NCBI GenBank assembly: GCA_945871335.1 | Contig: CAMBWM010000006.1 | Coordinates: 1 to 21,523, forward strand | Length of the DNA: 21,523 bases | Direction of reading: 5' to 3' | Source: Polaromonas sp. YR568 | GTDB lineage: Bacteria > Pseudomonadota > Gammaproteobacteria > Burkholderiales > Burkholderiaceae | Part shown: positions 1 to 7,750 of the stretch, piece after piece | Position numbering within the stretch: the first letter of the stretch is position 1 | How the letters are laid out: every line of letters starts with the position of its first letter | The notes under the pieces: model-generated | The model's database searches: none | Told to the model about the DNA's origin: nothing | The model's input: the letters and a program-made list of their open reading frames with translations, nothing else | Program-made: the position numbers and the translations under genes

Positions 1-676
1 CCGCAAGTAACTTGAGCATCTCTCCCGACAGGTGCCCAACGGTGCCGATGCCGGCTGAACCGAAGCTCACCAGCGGTTTATCGTTCTTGCCTTTTTGCAC
101 ATAGTCGGCCAGCGTTTTGATGTCACTCGATGTGGGGACAACGAGGACATTCGTAAATACTGTGCCTAATGAGAGCGGGGCGATTTCGGCCAGTGGGTCA
201 TAGCTTTGCTTTGTGAGAAACTGGTTCACAGAAAGAGCGCCCATTGTGCAAAACATGATCGTGTGACCGTCAGGGGGGGACTTGATCAGTGCGTCCAATG
301 CAACGTTGCCGCCGCCACCGGGTCGGTTTTCTATTACCACGGGCTGCTTGAGCAATTCGCTCAACTTGTTCTGAAAAACGCGCACGGAAGTGTCCGCGCT
401 GCCGCCGGGCGCAAAGCCTATGATCAGCTTGATCGGCTTGACTGGGAATGGATCGTTGGCGAGTGATGTACCCGGCGAAAGGGCCGCTGCAACGGGTAAC
501 ACCATCATCATTAAGGCCCGCGCCATGTACCCTGTAGCATCATTTCGCGGTTTGTCGCCGAGCCTCGTTTCAAGGCTGGTGCTGCAGAACTTGATGAACA
601 TGGTAAGGCCAGAGCTATAGTCAAGAATGCAGCAGCAGAATAGTTTCTTAAATCTTTTATAGGTAGTGTCCGTCAT
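1..676 (-). CDS. Bug/TctC-family periplasmic solute receptor, C-terminal part beyond the window edge
   Basis: This is the N-terminal part of a tripartite-tricarboxylate-transporter-type receptor, which binds a small, usually carboxylated, solute in the periplasm. Reading the minus strand gives KPIKLIIGFAPGGSAD, then ENRPGGGG, then SPPDGH and FGSAGIGT, the family's usual order of motifs. The frame stays open to base 1, so the C-terminal half is missing from the window. A start at 676 has a good ribosome site (GGAGAG, 4 bases before ATG) but puts about 50 unusual residues, including three cysteines in a row, ahead of a normal signal peptide. A start at 526 would begin directly with the signal peptide (MARALMMMVLPVAAALS, cleavage near SLA). 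The protein is about 70% identical by hand alignment to the receptor at 17724. No TctA/TctB membrane genes are visible. Family assignment is firm; the ligand is unknown. Confidence 0.9.
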   Translation of the reverse strand, partial: MTDTTYKRFKKLFCCCILDYSSGLTMFIKFCSTSLETRLGDKPRNDATGYMARALMMMVLPVAAALSPGTSLANDPFPVKPIKLIIGFAPGGSADTSVRVFQNKLSELLKQPVVIENRPGGGGNVALDALIKSPPDGHTIMFCTMGALSVNQFLTKQSYDPLAEIAPLSLGTVFTNVLVVPTSSDIKTLADYVQKGKNDKPLVSFGSAGIGTVGHLSGEMLKLLA

Positions 677-1284
677 GGTGCTCTCCAATTGTTTCAAGGA
701 TCAGGCTGTCAATGGGATCGAAACCGTATTGCGCTTGATCATGTCACGCGCTATTGTTAGAGAGTCAGTTTAAGGATCAAGTACTTTTCATGACAAACAA
801 AAAAATTAGTTCGATTGTTTGGAATTGGCGATAAATCAGAGCTCCCGCAGCATCGTTTGTCATGCATTGGAATTCTTTGCGCTGTGAACTATTTCGTTCT
901 ATTTCGAGATGACTGTCTTCTTGTGCGCGGCGAACTTATCACCCGGACTTGGCGTGGTGCCTGCGCCAATTGCCGCTAAGCGTTTCCACTTCTTTGCATC
1001 TGTGACGTACGGCCGCAGGGCCCTGCGCCAGGTTCTTTGGGAAGCTCGCGTACCCGCAACAAGAAGGGGCCCCAAGTCCACTAGGGAGACCGGCTGGCAG
1101 TCCTTTTACGATTTGTACCCCTCGAGATTTCGTGCTAATAGCTGCGTTCAGCAGCAGGGCTAAATTGGCAATCAACAGGTGTTAGTCGTCATTGCGACTA
1201 TGCGCCGCCGAACGCCAGCACTTTCATCCCCAGCCAGGGCAGTTATCTATAAGTTAGGGAGTAGGGTGCAGGGCCAGCCGGTGC
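677..1284. other. Intergenic stretch between the receptor and LysR genes
   Basis: About 600 bases lie between the start of the left receptor gene and the stop of the LysR gene. The part next to the receptor (roughly 740-860) is AT-rich and probably holds its promoter on the minus strand, but I cannot point to a convincing -35/-10 pair. The middle holds a possible receptor-gene remnant, listed separately. No RNA gene or terminator is evident. Confidence 0.5.
899..1081 (-). pseudogene. Possible C-terminal remnant of a Bug/TctC receptor
   Basis: The minus-strand frame ending at 899 reads LLVAGTRASQ, then KRLAAIGAGTTPSPGDKFAAH, then a stop. Bug receptors usually end with a stretch like APAGTP, then RLAALGAEP, then TPEEFAA, so order and spacing fit a decayed C-terminus. 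No matching N-terminal sequence lies upstream, and the last 20 or so residues of a normal receptor are missing. The similarity is weak and comes from memory of the family, not an alignment. It could be chance. Confidence 0.3.
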
Positions 1285-2259
1285 TTAATCTGGCGAGCTC
1301 GCTGCGGGCGCTACGCCCAGGTCATATCCGAGTTTTCCGATGGTGTCCATCAACACCTCGAGGATGCGCTGTGTGTTGGGCGAAAACGAACGGAGCTGGC
1401 GGGTGATCAAGCAAATCTCGCGAGTGATCATTGGCTCTGATAGCTCTCGGAACTTGAACTCTTGCATCGGTCCAGCTTTCGCCGCCAATGCGGGCAAGAC
1501 CGAAATTTTTCCACCCAGACTCAGCATGGCGTACAAAGAGGTGGTGCTAGAAGCGTAGTCCACTGGACTCGTTTTCTTGCCCAAAGCCAGCTCGGGCGAG
1601 GCCTCCAAAAGTGCGCCAATGCCGGTGTCGTTGGTCAGTCCGATGTACTCGTAAGGGGTCAGGTCGACCCAGCGCATTGGACCCTCCAAACGGGCCAGTG
1701 GGTGGTCTAGCGGGATGACAACGCCAAACGGATCGTGCAGTAAAGGCTGGTAATCGAGCTCGGGGTAATTCTTGAGCCGGCTGGTCAGACCGAAGTCCAC
1801 CTCGCCGTCAAGCACGGCACGCTCGATCTTCGCAGAGCCCGCGTCCTGAATAGAGATCGTGATTTCGGGGTAGGCTTTACGAAAGGTGGCCAGTGCGGGT
1901 GACAAGATGTGTACCACCATGGAGGGTGCCGCTGCGATACGGATAGAGCCCTTCTGACTCTTAGCGATGGCTTGCAAGTCGTTGAGGGCGTTGTCGAAAT
2001 CACGGACAACGCGTTCGGCCACCACCTTGAACCGTACCGCGTCTACCGTCAGATCGACACGCCGCGTCGTGCGTTCAAATAGCTTTAGTCCAACGACTTC
2101 CTCAAACTGCTGGATAGTCGCTGTGAGCGATGATTGCGTTTGAAACAGCCGGGAGGCTGCGGCTGTGAACGAGCCTGTTTCCGCAACGGCGAGGAAGCAC
2201 CGAAGGTGGCGCATTGAAATTGTTCTCATCGGCGGACTTTGACTGCTTAATTGCTGCAA
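1285..2259 (-). CDS. LysR-family transcriptional regulator
   Basis: This is a DNA-binding regulator that likely controls the adjacent catabolic operon in response to a substrate or intermediate. The N-terminal winged helix-turn-helix is typical (MRHLRCFLAVAETGSFTAAA, then a recognition-helix region with QTQSSLTATIQQFE and LFERTTRRVDLT). The rest is the two-lobed effector domain, beginning around GSIRIAAAPS. Length (about 300-324 residues) fits the family. The longest start is a TTG at 2259 with AGAGG six bases upstream. ATG starts at 2229 and 2214 would also leave a complete domain but lack a clear ribosome site. The gene is on the same strand as the operon and downstream of it, not divergent as LysR genes often are, so the promoter it controls is not obvious from layout. 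Confidence 0.92.
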   Translation of the reverse strand: MQQLSSQSPPMRTISMRHLRCFLAVAETGSFTAAASRLFQTQSSLTATIQQFEEVVGLKLFERTTRRVDLTVDAVRFKVVAERVVRDFDNALNDLQAIAKSQKGSIRIAAAPSMVVHILSPALATFRKAYPEITISIQDAGSAKIERAVLDGEVDFGLTSRLKNYPELDYQPLLHDPFGVVIPLDHPLARLEGPMRWVDLTPYEYIGLTNDTGIGALLEASPELALGKKTSPVDYASSTTSLYAMLSLGGKISVLPALAAKAGPMQEFKFRELSEPMITREICLITRQLRSFSPNTQRILEVLMDTIGKLGYDLGVAPAASSPD

Positions 2260-2567
2260 TGATAGCCTCTGCGAAACGGCTTGTTATCTCCCCAGTCTCG
2301 TTGCGACTTATAGAAGATGCTCTGAAAACAGATCCGGGCTGTTGCATAGACTGTGTCACTACCGCTTCAAATTTATCGAAGAATATGGTCGAAAGCCAGC
2401 TCTTAGCGGATTTCTTGGGCGTTGACGCAGCGATCACGATGGATCTTGTCGCAGCCTGGGATGCATTGCGATAGCAGGGCCTTGTTAAATAGGCTGTGCC
2501 AAACGAAGTTGCGAGAGGCTAAAAGTAACCGGTCGCCGGCGAGGTCTATGGTGTGGTTTTTTGGGGC
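2260..2567. other. Spacer between LysR and the 2Fe-2S subunit gene, with a gene fragment
   Basis: This 308-base stretch has no intact gene. Its main content is a 58-base degenerate copy of part of the neighbouring 2Fe-2S subunit gene (2395-2452, listed separately). The LysR promoter should lie near 2260-2390 on the minus strand, but no clear promoter motif was found. No terminator hairpin with a T-run follows the 2Fe-2S gene. Confidence 0.5.
2395..2452 (-). pseudogene. Broken duplicate fragment of the 2Fe-2S subunit gene
   Basis: Bases 2395-2452 match 2656-2713, inside the intact 2Fe-2S subunit gene, at 50 of 58 positions without gaps. In the same reading frame the fragment gives RDRCVNAQEIR, then a stop (TAA) where the intact gene has CGT (Arg), then ELA. 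The intact gene reads RGRCVNEQEIRRELA. The stop and the loss of similarity on both sides show it is a relic, not a functional second subunit. It implies that a second molybdenum-hydroxylase small-subunit gene, or a tandem duplication, once lay here. Confidence 0.75.
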
Positions 2568-3044
2568 TCAGGCTGCGCTGTTCTTGAGTCGGTCGCGAGC
2601 GAGCTCTGTCGCCTTCACGATGCCCGAGTAACCGGTACAGCGGCAGAGGTTCCCGGCCAGCTCACGGCGGATTTCTTGTTCGTTGACGCAGCGACCACGC
2701 TGGATCATGTCGCGCACCGTCAGCACCATGCCGGACGTGCAAAAGCCGCATTGCAGACCATGCGCTTCTGAAAAGCATTCCCTGATGACTTCCATCTTGG
2801 GGTCATCCTCAAAGTCTTCTATGGTGCGTGCCGACTTGCCCGCCACCGATAGCGCCAGCGTGATGCAGGCGCGTATGGGGACCTCATCGACCAGAACTGT
2901 GCAAGCGCCGCAGACACCATGTTCGCAAGCCAAGTGTGTGCCCGTCAGATTGAGGTGGTCACGTAGGAAATCAGCCAAGGTCGTACGGTCATCAATAACG
3001 TCAACGACCGCGATGCCATTTACCGTCAGGGAAATTGTGCTCAT
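2568..3044 (-). CDS. Molybdenum hydroxylase 2Fe-2S subunit (xanthine dehydrogenase/CoxS family)
   Basis: This is the small iron-sulfur subunit of a three-subunit molybdenum hydroxylase. It passes electrons from the molybdenum site to the FAD subunit in the cytoplasm. All eight cluster ligands are visible: Cys40, Cys45, Cys48 and Cys60 form the plant-ferredoxin-type cluster (ACEHGVCGAC), and Cys99, Cys102, Cys134 and Cys136 form the second one (QCGFC and CRC). At 158 residues it is standard length. Its start overlaps the stop of the FAD subunit by ATGA, so translation is coupled. It is the last gene of the large-FAD-small run, with a broken partial copy just downstream. Family is certain; substrate cannot be told from this subunit. 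Confidence 0.96.
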   Translation of the reverse strand: MSTISLTVNGIAVVDVIDDRTTLADFLRDHLNLTGTHLACEHGVCGACTVLVDEVPIRACITLALSVAGKSARTIEDFEDDPKMEVIRECFSEAHGLQCGFCTSGMVLTVRDMIQRGRCVNEQEIRRELAGNLCRCTGYSGIVKATELARDRLKNSAA

Positions 3045-3889
3045 TTTTTCAGTACTTCCGTCACCGCTCGGATGATCATGGTCTTGTGCAAATGAAAGTC
3101 ATAGGAGGACTTGTCATGGCTGGTTTGTTCCTCAATGTCTTGCTCGATCAGGGCGGTGATGGCGTCAGTGGTCAGCTCGCTCAAGCTCATTCCCTGCGAC
3201 AACTTCGCGGATAAGCGCGGCAGCAACACGGGCTTGTCAGCGGCAGCACCCAACACTGCGTTGGCCAGGCCCTGCGTGGTGTCCAGTACCACCGCACCAA
3301 TTGAGTGGGCGAACTCGCCCACCTTGTGGCAAAACTTCACATAAGACCAACGGGCGCTCGTCGAAAGATGGGGCAAGAGCACACCCATCAGCAGATCAGC
3401 CTCGCCCAAGCAGGTTTCCATGAGACCGAGCTGAAATTCTGCGAGTGGAATATGAACGTCACCGGATGGGCGCTTGATCACCGCCACGGCCCCCAGCGCC
3501 AGAAGGGCGGTTGGCCAGTCGGCGGCGGGGTCTGCATGCGCCAAGCTGCCGCCTAGCGTGCCCTTGTTGCGTATCGATCGATACGCGATGCCATGCGCCA
3601 CGTTTCGCAGGTAGCCTTGCGCCGGGTCATGCACCTTGCCGTCTTCAATCATGGCGTGGGTGATACCTGCACCTATGAAAAAATGCTCACCTATCGCGTG
3701 CGACAGAGTCAATTCGGGAATTCGAGTGATGTCGATGATCTCCTCGCTTGATGCCAGACGCAGATTCATCATGGGCATCAGGGACTGACCGCCAGCCATG
3801 TACTTGGCCGTGCCTTCATACGCCAGATTGAGAGCGATGGCGTCATCCAGGCCAGCGGCCAAGTGGTAGCTGAGTTTTTCTGCTTTCAT
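3041..3889 (-). CDS. Molybdenum hydroxylase FAD-binding subunit (CoxM family)
   Basis: This is the middle subunit of the molybdenum hydroxylase. It holds FAD and delivers electrons to an acceptor. The two FAD-binding signatures are present: AGGQS at residues 32-36, followed by LMPMMNLRL, and TLGGS at 111-115 in RNKGTLGGSLAHADPAAD. Length (282 residues) is normal, with the C-terminal CO-dehydrogenase flavoprotein domain complete. It overlaps the large-subunit gene by ATGA on one side and the 2Fe-2S gene by ATGA on the other, so the three are coupled in the order large, FAD, small. Molybdenum-cofactor maturation genes are not in the window and must lie elsewhere. Confidence 0.96.
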   Translation of the reverse strand: MKAEKLSYHLAAGLDDAIALNLAYEGTAKYMAGGQSLMPMMNLRLASSEEIIDITRIPELTLSHAIGEHFFIGAGITHAMIEDGKVHDPAQGYLRNVAHGIAYRSIRNKGTLGGSLAHADPAADWPTALLALGAVAVIKRPSGDVHIPLAEFQLGLMETCLGEADLLMGVLLPHLSTSARWSYVKFCHKVGEFAHSIGAVVLDTTQGLANAVLGAAADKPVLLPRLSAKLSQGMSLSELTTDAITALIEQDIEEQTSHDKSSYDFHLHKTMIIRAVTEVLKK

Positions 3890-6252
3890 CGTGCCACCTG
3901 GCCGGTTTTGGCTTGGATTGCTTGTGCACGGACGATGGCGGCACGCACGCGCTTGGGTGTCATGGGTGTTTCATTGATTTCTCCACCTATCGCCAGCAGC
4001 GCATCACGTATCGCGTTGGCAATCGCTGCGGGGGGGGCGATGGCGCCTCCCTCGCCCATCCCCTTCATACCGTACTCCGTGTGAGGTGTCGGGGTAACCA
4101 TGTGACCGATCTTGATGGCGGGCACTTCAGGTGCGCCGGGCATCAGGTAGTCGGCAAAGGTCGTGGCCAGCGGTTGGCCGTTGTCGGTGTAAGGAATTTC
4201 TTCATAGAGCGCAGTGCCGATGCCTTGCGCGATGCCGCCAACGATCTGGCCATCAACGATGAGCGGATTGACGACAGTACCGCAATCTTCAATCACGGCA
4301 TAGTCCAAGATGTCGACCTTGCCGGTGTCTATATCGACTGCCACCACGGCAACCTGTGTAGCATAGGTAAAAAACCCGGTGTCAATGGCGGGTTCATAGG
4401 TCGCAGTAACATCTAGCAAGGGGTCTACGCCCTTTGGTAGCGACTCCTGGCGCAGGTGGGCAATGCGGCCGATTTCTTCGAAGCCTAACGAGCCCTTCGG
4501 GCCATGCACGACACCGTCTTCAAAGCGCAACTCACCGCGTTCGCACTGCAATAGGTGCGCTGCTATCAGCTCTATCTTGGCTTTCAGTAGGCGGCAAACC
4601 TTGGCTACCGCACCACCCGCCATCACCATGCTGCGTGAGGCAAATGTGCCCATGCCGAAAGCAGAAGTCTGGGTATCACCATGTCGGACGGAAACATTCA
4701 TCGGGTCAACACCCAGCTCTTCATACGCCACCTGCGCTAGGGATGTTTCCATGCCCTGGCCGTGTGAGACGATGCCGACCATGAGCATCAGCGAACCATC
4801 ACTCATCATGCGGGCGGTGGCAGTCTCGTAGCCGGGGATCACCGGTGTACCGCGTGAGACCCACTCGCCGCATCCGTGTGCGGTCTGCTCGGTGAAGGAG
4901 GCAAAACCGACCCCGATCAACCGGCCATCGGCTTCGCCGGTTTGCTGCCGCGCGCGGACTTTTTCAAAGTTGATCAATGCGGCTGCGCGCCGTACCGATT
5001 CGGCATAGTTGCCACCATCGAAAAACAGATTAGTCACATTGCGATAAGGCATGGCCTCCACCGGAACCATGTTTTCTATCCGAACGATGTACGGCTCGCG
5101 GCCGACGGCATGTGCAATTTCGTCGATGGTGCGCTCAATAGTGAAGCAGGCGGCAGGTCTGGCCACGCCGCGGTAGGCACCAATCGGTGACTTGTTGGTC
5201 GCTACAGTGAAAGTCCGTGCGCTGTAGTTCGGGATCAAGTAAGGGCCCGGTATATTGCGCGCAGCCATGCCGGTTTCCATGAACGGGCCGTTGGGCCAGT
5301 GCGAATATGCGCCAGCGTCGACATGAATCTCAACCTCCATCCCTAGCAATTTGCCGCGGGCGTCGGCGTAGGCCGTGACCTTGTGATGGTGTTCGCGACA
5401 ATGGATTGCTGACAGCAAATGCTCGCGTTTGTCATCAAGCCAGCGGACGGGTTTTTTGAGCTTGAGTGCCAGCGCCACGACCATCAGTTCCTCTGGGTAC
5501 AGCACGCGCTTGGCACCAAAACCGCCACCCATGTCCGGTGTGATCAGGTGCAGTTTGTTCTCGTCGATGCCGAGTGCCTGTGCCATGCCGACGCGGGTTT
5601 GGTGTGGCGACTGGCTACCGGTGTAGACCAGTAATTCGCCCAGCCGGTGGTCCCACATCGCCAGAATGGCACGCCCTTCTAAAGGCACTGCCGATTGTCG
5701 ATTCATGCGGTATTCTCGGGTCACTGTGACAGCGGCCGCCTTGCGTGCGGAGGCGATATCCCCATAGTCTGTGTGTTTGGCAACGTAGACGTTGTCTCCC
5801 CACTCTTCTCGTATCAGCGTTGCACCCGGGCGGACGGCATCGAGCATATCGACCACTGCTGGTAATTCTTCGATTTCAACAAATACGGCGCTAGCGATGT
5901 CTTCGGCTATAGCGCGGCTTGCCCCAATCGCCATGGCGATCGGCTCACCCGCAAAACGCACCCGCTCAGATGCCAGGGCCGGATGCTCCGAATACTTGAA
6001 GCCCTCAACCTTGGGGACAGCGATGATCGGCTTGACATCTGGAAAGTCGCTGGCTTGAAAAACCTGACCTAGATACGCTTGCGGAATGTCGATGCGCTTG
6101 ATGATGCCGTGCGCCGAGGGGCTTCGCACAAAAGCCACATCGATAATGCCAGGCACACGAATATCCGACACAAACTGCCCCTGCCCACGCAGGTGACGGT
6201 GGTCCTCTTTTCGGCGCAGTGGGGCGCCGATGCCTTTGCCTTGCTTGTTCAA
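3886..6252 (-). CDS. Molybdenum hydroxylase large (molybdopterin) subunit
   Basis: This is the catalytic subunit, which hydroxylates a carbon, typically on an N-heteroaromatic ring or an aldehyde, using water as the oxygen source. At 788 residues it is full length. Motifs include GGGFGAK (242-248), AYRGVARPA (359-367), the Gln-containing SHGQGMETSLAQ near 496-507, and GMGEGGAIAPP near 731-741 with the expected catalytic Glu734. AYRG in place of the CO-dehydrogenase loop AYRCSFR excludes a true form-I CO dehydrogenase. The only plausible start is TTG at 6252, with AGG six bases upstream, giving MNKQGKGIGAPLRRKED, the usual N-terminus. The receptor gene ends 52 bases upstream. Probable substrate is a heterocycle given the hydantoinase neighbours, but that is inference. 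Confidence 0.95.
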   Translation of the reverse strand: MNKQGKGIGAPLRRKEDHRHLRGQGQFVSDIRVPGIIDVAFVRSPSAHGIIKRIDIPQAYLGQVFQASDFPDVKPIIAVPKVEGFKYSEHPALASERVRFAGEPIAMAIGASRAIAEDIASAVFVEIEELPAVVDMLDAVRPGATLIREEWGDNVYVAKHTDYGDIASARKAAAVTVTREYRMNRQSAVPLEGRAILAMWDHRLGELLVYTGSQSPHQTRVGMAQALGIDENKLHLITPDMGGGFGAKRVLYPEELMVVALALKLKKPVRWLDDKREHLLSAIHCREHHHKVTAYADARGKLLGMEVEIHVDAGAYSHWPNGPFMETGMAARNIPGPYLIPNYSARTFTVATNKSPIGAYRGVARPAACFTIERTIDEIAHAVGREPYIVRIENMVPVEAMPYRNVTNLFFDGGNYAESVRRAAALINFEKVRARQQTGEADGRLIGVGFASFTEQTAHGCGEWVSRGTPVIPGYETATARMMSDGSLMLMVGIVSHGQGMETSLAQVAYEELGVDPMNVSVRHGDTQTSAFGMGTFASRSMVMAGGAVAKVCRLLKAKIELIAAHLLQCERGELRFEDGVVHGPKGSLGFEEIGRIAHLRQESLPKGVDPLLDVTATYEPAIDTGFFTYATQVAVVAVDIDTGKVDILDYAVIEDCGTVVNPLIVDGQIVGGIAQGIGTALYEEIPYTDNGQPLATTFADYLMPGAPEVPAIKIGHMVTPTPHTEYGMKGMGEGGAIAPPAAIANAIRDALLAIGGEINETPMTPKRVRAAIVRAQAIQAKTGQVAR

Positions 6253-6304
6253 CCTTGACCTGCCTTCATAAAATGAACGGGTGCCGGTGGCTAAAGAAAA
6301 TAAC

Positions 6305-7309
6305 TCATTCTTGCTTCAGTCCCATCTCTTTGACCAGCTTGGCATATTTGGCGATGTCGTTATTGCGTTGCGCTTTGAATTCTTCCGGAGTGGTCAGGTA
6401 GGGTTCCGCGCCCAAGGTCTGCATCTGCTGACTCATTTCGGGTGAGTTCACGGCCAACTTCAATGCGTTGTTGAGCTTGTTCACGATGTCCTGCGGCAAT
6501 TTGGCGGGGCCTTCAATGCCCATCCAAAAATTCATGGTGGCGGTTGGAAAGCCGGCTTCGGCGGCAGTCGGAACGTCTGGTAATGCCGTGGAACGCTTCT
6601 CGGACATGACCAGCAGGGGCTTGACTCTGCCTGAGCGGATGAAACCGATGGTCGACGGCAGCGAGTCGAACACCATCGAGACCCGGCCGGAAATTACATC
6701 TGGAAATGCTTGACCGGACGACTTGTACGGAATATGCGTCATGCGCATGCCGGTGCTGGTGCTCATGATCTGCCCGGATAGATGGCCGGTGCTGCCAGGA
6801 CCTGCGGATGCGAAGCTGAGATTATCTTTTCCGGGGCCTTTTCCGTATGCGATCAGCTCTGCAACCGATTTGACGGGTAACTCATTGTTCACGACCAGCA
6901 CGTTGGGAGTGACGATCAAGGTGCCGATCGGGGTGAAGTCTTCGGCGGCGCGGTAGGACAGGTCGCGGATTAGGGCCGGTGCCACAGCCACCATGGGCGG
7001 GCTGGTTAGCAAGATGGTGTAACCGTCAGCAGGCGCCTTTGCTACGAGGCCTGCCCCGAGCGTGCCACCGGCACCGCCCCGATTTTCGACAATCACGGTC
7101 TGCTGCAGTACCTTGCCAAGCGCCTGTGCAAGTACCCTGCCAACCGCATCGGATACGCCGCCGGTGGCATACGGCACAACCAGTTTGATGGGTTTGGACG
7201 GGTAGTCGCTCTGCGCAAAAGAGGACGCACAAAGCGCGCACGATGCCAGCGCTAAGGAGGCCATCTTGAACAGCCTGCGGCGGATTGGGTACTGTGTAAC
7301 TTTAAACAT
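6305..7309 (-). CDS. Bug/TctC-family periplasmic solute receptor
   Basis: This complete receptor (334 residues) sits inside the operon between the RidA gene and the molybdenum hydroxylase genes. The ATG at 7309 has GGAG well placed upstream; an in-frame TTG at 7321 is less likely because it overlaps that site. The signal peptide runs to about residue 32 (ASSFA, then QSDYPSKPIKL). It begins with RRRLFK at residues 10-15, which resembles a twin-arginine signal, so Tat export is possible. Family motifs follow: VVPYATGG, ENRGGAGGT, SAGPGSTGHLSGQ, LPDVPTAAEAG and a C-terminal TPEEFKAQ. It is clearly diverged from the receptor pair at 1-676 and 17724-18704. No membrane partner genes are present. 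Its position suggests it binds the pathway substrate or a related acid. Confidence 0.95.
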   Translation of the reverse strand: MFKVTQYPIRRRLFKMASLALASCALCASSFAQSDYPSKPIKLVVPYATGGVSDAVGRVLAQALGKVLQQTVIVENRGGAGGTLGAGLVAKAPADGYTILLTSPPMVAVAPALIRDLSYRAAEDFTPIGTLIVTPNVLVVNNELPVKSVAELIAYGKGPGKDNLSFASAGPGSTGHLSGQIMSTSTGMRMTHIPYKSSGQAFPDVISGRVSMVFDSLPSTIGFIRSGRVKPLLVMSEKRSTALPDVPTAAEAGFPTATMNFWMGIEGPAKLPQDIVNKLNNALKLAVNSPEMSQQMQTLGAEPYLTTPEEFKAQRNNDIAKYAKLVKEMGLKQE

Positions 7310-7363
7310 TTGAATCTCCAATGTAGATTAAAAGGGTTAACCGAAAATCAATTTCTGATGGCT

Positions 7364-7714
7364 TCAGAGCGTGGCAATGGCGGTGATCTCGATCAGGCAT
7401 TTCGGATCATTGAGCTCAACCTTGCCGCAGCAGCGGGTGGGGGTCTGACTGGGCGTGACCCAGGCGTCCCACACCGCATTCATGGACGCGAAATCATCCA
7501 TGCTGGCCAGCCAGATTTGTGCCGACAGCAGACGTGATTTATCTGAGCCCGCCTCGGCTAAGAGAGCATCTATTTTGTCGAGTACCTGGCGAGTCTGGTC
7601 TGCCACGCCGGTGATTCGGTTGTCGGGTACTTGGCCCGATAGGTAGACGGTGCCGTTGTGCACCAGGGCGCGGCTTCGCCGCGCATTTTGGTCAATTCTC
7701 ACGATGTCGCTCAT
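7364..7714 (-). CDS. RidA/YjgF-family protein
   Basis: This is a small trimeric-type protein of the RidA/YER057c/UK114 family. Members hydrolyse enamines or imines, or act on related carbamate or aminoacrylate intermediates. At 116 residues it has family length, with YLSGQVP at 24-30, QTRQVLDKIDALLAEAG at 40-56, and the late TPTRCCGKVEL and IEITAIA. Arg94 and Glu109 match the conserved arginine and glutamate of the active pocket in true RidA proteins. The gene lies 36 bases after the hydantoinase B gene and 54 before the receptor gene, so it is probably in the same transcript. The context suggests that it clears or processes a nitrogen-bearing intermediate of the pathway. Confidence 0.93.
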   Translation of the reverse strand: MSDIVRIDQNARRSRALVHNGTVYLSGQVPDNRITGVADQTRQVLDKIDALLAEAGSDKSRLLSAQIWLASMDDFASMNAVWDAWVTPSQTPTRCCGKVELNDPKCLIEITAIATL

Positions 7715-7750
7715 GTCGCCACTCCTTGTTGTTGACTGTTGAAAATGCTT

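Noticed and set aside
2568..6252. Carbon monoxide dehydrogenase (coxMSL)
   Set aside because: The large subunit has AYRGVARPA where form-I CO dehydrogenase has AYRCSFR with the essential cysteine, so it is a general molybdenum hydroxylase.
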